Below, piece after piece: positions 7,081-11,886 of a stretch of 11,886 nucleotides of DNA. Below the pieces are notes generated by a model. It was not told the DNA's origin, made no database searches, and was given only the letters and a program-made list of their open reading frames with translations. How positions within the stretch are numbered: position 1 is the first letter of the stretch; the number at the start of each line of letters is the position of its first letter. The translations under genes were made by a program, and so were the position numbers. The stretch is from GWF2-50-93 sp041666985 (GTDB lineage: Bacteria; Verrucomicrobiota; Lentisphaeria; Victivallales; GWF2-50-93): the NCBI GenBank assembly GCA_041666985.1, contig JBAYFV010000087.1, forward strand, positions 1 through 11,886. Reading direction: 5' to 3'.

Positions 7081-7875
7081 ATGAACGACTCTTCATCCGA
7101 ACACAAACGAACGGCCTGTAAAGAAAGCCAGGGGGAAAGACGCACACGGGGCTTGGGCGGTGAGGCAAGCCCAAAAACGCTCAACTCATTGCGGCACAGG
7201 GTCTTCACATTAATAGAGCTCCTCATTGTAATTGCGATCATCGCAATCCTGGCGGCCATGCTGCTGCCTGCGTTGAAGAACGCCAAGAAGATAGGGGAAA
7301 GTGCAAGTTGCATAAATAATCAGAAGCAACTTATTTATTGTGTATTGCAATATTCAGATGACTACAATGGCTGGATGAATTATGGGCTATATTTTGTCGG
7401 TGCATCGTTCAAACCCTATCAATATTTTCTTTACACATATGCCGGAATGAAAACAACTCCATCCACCACCACCCCCTTTTCAACATTTCAGAACACTATA
7501 TTCCGTTGCCCGTCATCCGCTGTAAATTATCCCTTAAGCCCTAATCCAAACAGGGGGAATGACCCGTCCTATACATACAATGCCCAGGTTCTCCGTAGGT
7601 ACAATGATGCCGGTGTTTGGTATGCAGACACTAATATCCTTACAAATTTCATGACAATATCCAAGCCATCTGCAACATGGACTTTCCTGGACGGATGGGC
7701 CGACAAACTCAATTGCGAATACGCGCAAGGAATCCCTTATTCATACTCCCTGGGGCCCACAGCAGGCAATGCCCGGGCAAACTGGAGATGCCATGGAATT
7801 TCAGCGAATGCATCTTTTCTCGACGGACATGTCAAGAGTTACAAACCATACAGTGATTTATTTGGCAATCCTTGA
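7081..7875 (+). CDS. Type II secretion/type IV pilus-like pseudopilin with H-x9-DG tail
   Basis: From the preferred ATG (7081) the protein has 264 residues. Residues 42-62 are the class III prepilin segment FTLIELLIVIAIIAIL with the conserved Glu46 at position +5, followed by AAMLLPALKNAKK. This is the signal recognised by prepilin peptidase and the helix that packs into pseudopili. The residue at -1 is Val rather than the usual Gly. The C-terminus carries H238-x9-D248-G249-H, the H-x9-DG motif of pseudopilin-like proteins abundant in Planctomycetota, Verrucomicrobiota and Lentisphaerota. The body is Tyr/Asn/Pro-rich with paired cysteines. The leader is unusually long (41 residues, Arg/Gly/Glu-rich) against the usual 5-15. 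It sits between two enzyme genes with tiny gaps (22 bp before, 21 bp after), hence one operon. Its role, surface display or secretion of the neighbouring enzymes, is inferred. Confidence 0.88.
   Translation: MNDSSSEHKRTACKESQGERRTRGLGGEASPKTLNSLRHRVFTLIELLIVIAIIAILAAMLLPALKNAKKIGESASCINNQKQLIYCVLQYSDDYNGWMNYGLYFVGASFKPYQYFLYTYAGMKTTPSTTTPFSTFQNTIFRCPSSAVNYPLSPNPNRGNDPSYTYNAQVLRRYNDAGVWYADTNILTNFMTISKPSATWTFLDGWADKLNCEYAQGIPYSYSLGPTAGNARANWRCHGISANASFLDGHVKSYKPYSDLFGNP
7149..7172 (+). repeat. Hairpin inside the pseudopilin leader codons
   Basis: GGGCTTG (7149-7155) and CAAGCCC (7166-7172) form a 7-bp GC-rich stem with a 10-nt loop, encoding the Arg-Gly-Leu-Gly-Gly part of the long leader. It may only reflect coding composition, or it may influence translation into the hydrophobic segment. 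Confidence 0.35.
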
Positions 7876-7896
7876 AATATCAAAAGGGAATTTCAG

Positions 7897-10800
7897 ATGA
7901 AAAAAAGAATATGCAAATCATTAAACACTTTCGCCTCTTCAACAGTTCTTGCCTCCATGCTCATTGTTCAAGCCCATGGAGATCCGGCAGCCGAAACACC
8001 GGTGGAAATAAAATCCTTTAACATCAGCGCCGGAAAAGAAAAAGACTCATCCGCCTATGAGGAAAACGGGACGGTTCTAATCAGAAGAGGCTCAGAAAGC
8101 AAAACATCCGTCTGCGCCTGGAAAGATATTCCCGCAGAACCTGATTCAAAATATCTATTCTCCGCAGATATCAAAGTCGATGGACCGGGCCATGCGCTAA
8201 GCTCCTTCACCATTGCGGGCAGTAAAGGTGCATGGGATGCTAAAAATATAATTTATTCAGACACTGTGAAAAAGAACGGAGCATCTCAATCGAGAACAAT
8301 TATAAGCACTGGAGCAGACGCTGAAACAATTAAAGTAAATCTCTCCTCAGAGGGCAAAAACACCACCGTTCTTTATCAAAACGCGTCTCTCCGGAAAATC
8401 CCCTTTATGAAGGATCTTGTTATTAAACCGCAGGAATTACCTGTGGAATTTGACGGAAAACTGGATTCTCCGTTCTGGAGGAACGCAAAGGAATTATCCC
8501 CGTTCAGCGCGCTTAATGCTCCTGAAAAACAATCGCCATTCAAAGACAGGGTTTTGCTTTCCATAAAAGACGGCTGGCTGTATATAGGCTATGATTTGGA
8601 AGAGCCTGAGCCTTCTAAAATCAGGGCAAAAGAAAACGCCGACTACAACAATATATATAATGATGACTGCATTGAGTTATTCATTTCGGCAAACAGGACT
8701 TCATTTTCCCAAGTCATGGTCAACGCGAAAGGAAGCAAATTCTGGAAAATGCATGTCAGCGGCGAAAAAAGCGCTGACTGGTTCCCCACCGACCCGTCGG
8801 AATTCAAAGGCGGATGGGATGCTAAAACCAATATCGGGGAAAACTCCTGGACATGCGCCATACGCATAAACTTATCCGATCTGCTCGGAAATGATGCCTC
8901 TGGCGACAAGACGCTGTATATGAACTTTACCCGCCACAGGAATCATGGGGCAGATGAAAACTACACATGGGCCCCAATTCTTGGTAAATCATGGCTGCTT
9001 CCCGAAGGATTTGCGCCAGTGACCCTTTCCCTTCCTGATGCCATCTCTGCAAATCAAAAATCAAAAGATCTCCGGAGCTATGATTTCACCAAAAGGCTTG
9101 ATGCTCCAGAACTCCTGATGGCCGGGAAGCCAATCAGACTCGAACTCCGCAAAGGACTCTTCAATCTCCCTGGTAAAATCTTCATAGCGGAAAAAGGGAT
9201 TTCCATAGATCCGGAAGTCAAAAAAATAATTGAAGTCCATGGCGGCAGTTCATCGGAGGCAACGATCAGACTGGAGATTTCTGAAAATCCATTTAAGTCC
9301 GCAACATTCACCCAGGCTGAAAAAAAATTATTGGAAAGTCCTGAGGCATTCACCCTGACCATTGATGATGGCGGGGTAAGAATATCCGGGCATACACAGG
9401 AAGGAGTTCTCCGCGGAATCGCAACTTATATTTTAATGGCAAGGCGGGCGGCCTGGACGCCTCAACCCAAATTGCCTAATTTATTCATGGCTGACGCCCC
9501 GAGAATGGCCTATCGCGGCTGGATGGTCGGAGGAAGTTCCACAGCTGAATTTAAAAGAACAATAGATGCGGCATACCTTTTAAGACTGAATAAACTAGTC
9601 ATACAAGTTGATAGCTGGGAAACTGACACCGCATATCCTTTCACCGCTGCGGAAATAGGCGGAAATAAATTCACTAAAAACGACTGGAGGCTCATCTTCA
9701 AATATGCAAAAGCCAGGGGCATTGAACCTATACCCTATCTGGCGTCATGGGGACGTGTTCAATATATTACCCACAAACCTGAATACGCACAGTTTGCCGT
9801 GCCAGCGGCCAAGTGGCAGAAGAACACTTATAGAAACCTTGATGTGGCTAATCCAGAGGCGGTCAAGTTAATGCTTTCCATACAGGAAGAGTTGATTGAC
9901 GACTTAAAACCGTCCTCATTGCACATCGCATTCGATGAGTTGCTCTTCGGAGATATTGTCACATCGGATATGGCCAGAGCTTTGCGCTGGAGAAGCGCAG
10001 ACTGGATTATCAATTCCCTTTCTATCAACAGCGAACTGCTGAAAAAGAAAAATGTGTCAATGCATTTATGGGGTGACATGTTCGATCCCGGACAGAATGG
10101 GAAAATTCTCCACATCTGCGGTCCGGAACTTCTCGCAAAACTGCCCAAGGACATGGTAATCTACGACTGGAAATATGATCCTAATCCGTTGTTCCCTTCA
10201 ATAAAAATGTTTACGGATGCCGGATACAGAACAGTTGGCAGCCCCTGGACACATCCCCTGAATATAGCTGGTATCGCCAGATCAGTCCGGAATTACGCAG
10301 CACTTGGAATGTGCCAGACATCCTGGAACAACACCGATCCTGAAAAAATGAAGTTCGAATTAAGGAGGGCGCTCTCCCTGATGTCTTACCTGTCATGGTC
10401 ACCGGAGGAATGCGATCTTGAAAAATTCCCGTTCATCCCTGACATAATATTCGAATGCGCATCACATAGCCAGACTTCACCTTTTGCATCCATGCATCCA
10501 GTTGCCTCTCCGAAACTTAAACTTTCAAACGAAAGTAGATTAGTCGGCGAACTCAATTTCCCGTCGAATTCCCGCCTGGATTTCCTGTGCAAAGCCGTGA
10601 CAGGCATTAAAGGCGGAAGCATTATTCCATTCACCAGTAAAGGCAGACCAGCTGCTCTTATAGTGAGAGGATTGTCGGAAGATACGATAAAAATTCCAAT
10701 AAATGAAAACGCAAAACGACTGCTTTTCCTGCACTCTGTCAATTATCAGCCCAGAGTCCCTGCGAACCTTGATCTTTGGGCAAGGGACAGACGTTGCAAT

Positions 10801-11079
10801 GCTACTGCGGCCAGCTATCGCATACACTATTCAGATGGTTCATCGGTTGAGGACTCCCTAATCTTCAAAATGGATATTGGAGATGTTAACGACAGCGGTC
10901 TTGGGCGGGGGATGACTCCGGCTCTTTTCGGCACATTGAACGGACAGAGATTCTTCAATCTGCCCGTCCATGTCTGGAACAATCCTTTGCCAAACAAGAA
11001 AATAGAGTCTATTGAAATTATTCCCGGAGCCACTATGGGAATGAGCTTATTGCTCTTTGGCATGTCGGTTGAAGAATAA
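7897..11079 (+). CDS. Secreted CBM9-GH20-like beta-hexosaminidase-family protein
   Basis: This 1060-residue protein starts with a Sec signal peptide (KKR, then a hydrophobic stretch to about residue 28; likely cut after AHG). Residues about 35-170 are a beta sandwich. Residues about 176-380 resemble a CBM9/DOMON-like carbohydrate-binding module (VEFDGKLDSPFW, then D256-D-C-I-E-L-F-I). About 410-525 is the GH20 N-terminal domain (L-T-I-D490-D-G-G-V-R-I-S-G, then GVLRGIATYI). The GH20-type barrel begins near A-P-R-M-A-Y539-R-G-W. The catalytic Asp-Glu pair is present in H676-I-A-F-D680-E681, but the two Gly of the usual H-x-G-G-D-E are replaced by Ala-Phe. A C-terminal beta sandwich (about 930-1058) has YRIHYSDGSS and W-N-N-P-L-P. 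GH20 enzymes remove N-acetylhexosamines by substrate-assisted catalysis. A ribosome binding site (AAGGGA, 7884-7889) is well placed. It is the last gene of the operon and the likely exported enzyme; the substrate is unknown. Confidence 0.85.
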   Translation: MKKRICKSLNTFASSTVLASMLIVQAHGDPAAETPVEIKSFNISAGKEKDSSAYEENGTVLIRRGSESKTSVCAWKDIPAEPDSKYLFSADIKVDGPGHALSSFTIAGSKGAWDAKNIIYSDTVKKNGASQSRTIISTGADAETIKVNLSSEGKNTTVLYQNASLRKIPFMKDLVIKPQELPVEFDGKLDSPFWRNAKELSPFSALNAPEKQSPFKDRVLLSIKDGWLYIGYDLEEPEPSKIRAKENADYNNIYNDDCIELFISANRTSFSQVMVNAKGSKFWKMHVSGEKSADWFPTDPSEFKGGWDAKTNIGENSWTCAIRINLSDLLGNDASGDKTLYMNFTRHRNHGADENYTWAPILGKSWLLPEGFAPVTLSLPDAISANQKSKDLRSYDFTKRLDAPELLMAGKPIRLELRKGLFNLPGKIFIAEKGISIDPEVKKIIEVHGGSSSEATIRLEISENPFKSATFTQAEKKLLESPEAFTLTIDDGGVRISGHTQEGVLRGIATYILMARRAAWTPQPKLPNLFMADAPRMAYRGWMVGGSSTAEFKRTIDAAYLLRLNKLVIQVDSWETDTAYPFTAAEIGGNKFTKNDWRLIFKYAKARGIEPIPYLASWGRVQYITHKPEYAQFAVPAAKWQKNTYRNLDVANPEAVKLMLSIQEELIDDLKPSSLHIAFDELLFGDIVTSDMARALRWRSADWIINSLSINSELLKKKNVSMHLWGDMFDPGQNGKILHICGPELLAKLPKDMVIYDWKYDPNPLFPSIKMFTDAGYRTVGSPWTHPLNIAGIARSVRNYAALGMCQTSWNNTDPEKMKFELRRALSLMSYLSWSPEECDLEKFPFIPDIIFECASHSQTSPFASMHPVASPKLKLSNESRLVGELNFPSNSRLDFLCKAVTGIKGGSIIPFTSKGRPAALIVRGLSEDTIKIPINENAKRLLFLHSVNYQPRVPANLDLWARDRRCNATAASYRIHYSDGSSVEDSLIFKMDIGDVNDSGLGRGMTPALFGTLNGQRFFNLPVHVWNNPLPNKKIESIEIIPGATMGMSLLLFGMSVEE

Positions 11080-11108
11080 TATTCAGGACTGACCGGAGAA
11101 GTATCTGT

Positions 11109-11443
11109 GAAGTGAAAAAGGAGGGACTTGAATCAGCACTGCCAAACAAGCGGCAAAAAGGACGTCATGCTCCGGAAATCTCAAGCAACTGGGGCTGATG
11201 TTCAGCTATTACGTCGGCGACTATAATGATTATTATCCTTACGCATATGATTTCGCTCCAAAACTCCAGGATTTCCTTGATATTGTGATCAATCAGATCA
11301 ACCCGGATCGCATTGCCGACAAGCGGAAGCCTATAATCAAGTTTACCAACCCGCCAGGGCATGATGAAAGAACATGGATTTTAAATGTCAGCGGATCGAT
11401 AACCCATACAACGCCATTCTTAGGCTTCATGGCAAGAAAATAG
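11109..11443 (+). pseudogene. Remnant of a second pseudopilin gene, N-terminus deleted
   Basis: From 11132 the frame reads ISTAKQAAKRTSCSGN, then LKQLGLMFSYYVGDYNDYYPY, the typical stretch just after the N-terminal helix of Lentisphaerota-type pseudopilins (compare ALKNAKK and INNQKQLIYCVLQYSDDYN of the intact copy). Start codon and helix are missing. A perfect ribosome binding site AAGGAGG (11118-11124) and the following ACTTGAA remain, and a TGA (11129-11131) precedes the frame. The 5' sequence 11109-11132 matches the intact pseudopilin's start region (7057-7079) at 21 of 23 positions with one gap, showing that the deletion began right at the start codon. The frame stops at 11443 without an H-x9-DG tail, and its last part (after about 11330) may belong to other DNA. 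No functional product is expected. Confidence 0.75.
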
Positions 11444-11546
11444 ATTCTACTGGTGAACTTGACCTGTCCGTCAAGGTAAATGCTAAAGAGGTATATTCAG
11501 GCAAGACAGGATATGGAGCGTCCGATTGGAACATCCAGGATATAAT
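11368..11546 (+). pseudogene. ORF fragment truncated by the IS66-type element
   Basis: A second frame, +2 relative to the pseudopilin remnant, is open from 11368 and encodes about 59 residues including NPYNAILRLHGKKID, GELDLSVKVNAKEVYSG and KTGYGASDWNIQDI. The alternating hydrophobic pattern looks like a beta-sandwich, such as accessory domains of secreted glycosidases; I cannot name the family. The frame is ended by a TAA that comes from the IS terminus (GTAA at 11547-11550), so the original gene continued beyond the insertion. It opens just after a TGA and has no credible start, so both ends are missing. It overlaps the pseudopilin remnant in another frame, pointing to a deletion junction or frameshift between 11330 and 11443. 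Confidence 0.55.
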
Positions 11547-11568
11547 GTAAGCGTCCGACGAACCCACG

Positions 11569-11597
11569 TTTACAAGGCTACGCAGTTCCGCTATAAT
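11569..11597 (+). promoter_or_regulatory. Strong sigma70-type promoter of the IS
   Basis: TTTACA (11569-11574) and a perfect TATAAT (11592-11597) are separated by exactly 17 bp. The predicted transcription start is near 11604, inside the left arm of the hairpin that follows. Confidence 0.75.
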
Positions 11598-11600
11598 CTT

Positions 11601-11624
11601 CCTCCATGAACAAAAACATGGAGG
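11601..11624 (+). promoter_or_regulatory. RBS-sequestering hairpin before tnpA
   Basis: CCTCCATG (11601-11608) and CATGGAGG (11617-11624) form a perfect 8-bp stem with an A-rich 8-nt loop. The right arm contains the GGAGG ribosome binding site, 6 nt before the tnpA ATG. Transcripts entering from outside carry the whole stem and would hide the site. The IS's own transcript, starting near 11604, would lose about half of the left arm and stay translatable. Confidence 0.7.
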
Positions 11625-11630
11625 TGTGAT

Positions 11631-11886
11631 ATGAATGCCGAGAGCTATTTGAGCTGGAAAAATGTCTACGGAGATTTTCTCAAGAGCGGGACTTCGAAGG
11701 AGAACTATTGCCTTGGAAAGGGACTTGCGCTGAAGTGGTTTGAGCGGCAGTGCCGCAAGGCGGAGACATACGAGCGACGATTTTCAGCCGAGGAACTACT
11801 TAAGCCGCCGGAGAACCTCAAGGATCTTTTCATAGAACTGGTGCCAGATAAGGTTGAACAGCAGAAGCCAGAAAATGCATCGCTGA
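11631..11886 (+). CDS. tnpA: IS66-family accessory protein TnpA, partial
   Basis: The frame from the ATG at 11631 is open to the window end (85 codons seen). It begins MNAESYLSWKNVYGDF, then LKSGTSKENYCLGKGLALKWF. The W-x(n)-F-x-x-S-G-x-S-x-x-x-Y-C pattern followed by a basic helix resembles the helix-turn-helix of IS66 TnpA accessory proteins, which normally have about 100-130 residues. The Shine-Dalgarno GGAGG (11620-11624) is ideal and embedded in a hairpin. TnpA is one of the small proteins required with TnpB for transposition by the TnpC transposase; its exact role is poorly known. The gene is cut by the window edge, not visibly broken. A family-level match is likely but is based on pattern and context. 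Confidence 0.7.
   Translation, partial: MNAESYLSWKNVYGDFLKSGTSKENYCLGKGLALKWFERQCRKAETYERRFSAEELLKPPENLKDLFIELVPDKVEQQKPENASL

Larger units (their letters stand above)
11547..11886 (+). mobile_element. Left end of an IS66-family insertion sequence
   Basis: The element appears to start at GTAAGCGTCC (11547), matching the GTAA-type ends typical of IS66-family inverted repeats. A promoter, an RBS hairpin and a tnpA-like gene follow in the expected order. IS66 elements make 8-bp target duplications, so the 8 bases before the end (GATATAAT, 11539-11546) are the predicted target site. The rest of the element (tnpB, tnpC and right end) lies outside the window, so the boundary and duplication cannot be confirmed here. 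Confidence 0.7.

Noticed and set aside
11080..11108. Terminator directly after the operon
   Set aside because: No convincing stem followed by a T run is visible; operon transcripts may read into the relics and the IS.

Overview
The window looks like an accessory, carbohydrate-degrading region of a bacterium from the Planctomycetota-Verrucomicrobiota-Chlamydiota group, most likely Lentisphaerota (Victivallales type). The main reason is a pseudopilin with the FTLIELLIVIAII N-terminus and an H-x9-DG C-terminus, set inside an operon with glycoside-hydrolase-type genes. Such pseudopilins are greatly expanded in that group. The assignment is inferred from gene style; no marker gene is present.

Layout. 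Positions 1-539 hold no convincing gene but several small hairpins and, at 460-512, a cluster of TTTCAATATT-type repeats directly upstream of a two-gene unit. That unit (540-2469, genes overlapping) is an AbiE-like type IV toxin-antitoxin module: a winged-helix AbiEi-type antitoxin/regulator followed by a nucleotidyltransferase toxin. It is followed by the orphan C-terminus of a sialate O-acetylesterase (about 2537-2800), a gene relic. An AraC-family regulator (3008-3847, minus strand) diverges from a three-gene plus-strand operon (about 4008-11079). The operon encodes a large unrecognised protein with alpha/alpha-toroid character, a pseudopilin, and a secreted CBM9 plus GH20-like enzyme. The gap between regulator and operon contains a 9-bp direct repeat spaced exactly 21 bp and lying just upstream of a candidate promoter, which is the classic AraC-activator layout.

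Downstream of the operon (11080-11546) the DNA is eroded. A second pseudopilin gene has kept its ribosome binding site but lost its start codon and N-terminal helix. It runs into the fragment of another ORF, which is cut by the left end of an IS66-family insertion sequence at 11547. The IS carries a textbook sigma70 promoter, a hairpin that hides the ribosome binding site in read-through transcripts, and the start of tnpA, which runs off the window.

How it fits together (inference): an AraC regulator probably senses a glycan-derived ligand and switches on a locus that makes a secreted hexosaminidase-like enzyme, an unknown glycan-active protein and a dedicated pseudopilin. The esterase, pseudopilin and ORF relics on both flanks suggest a once larger glycan locus broken up by a toxin-antitoxin module and an IS66 element.
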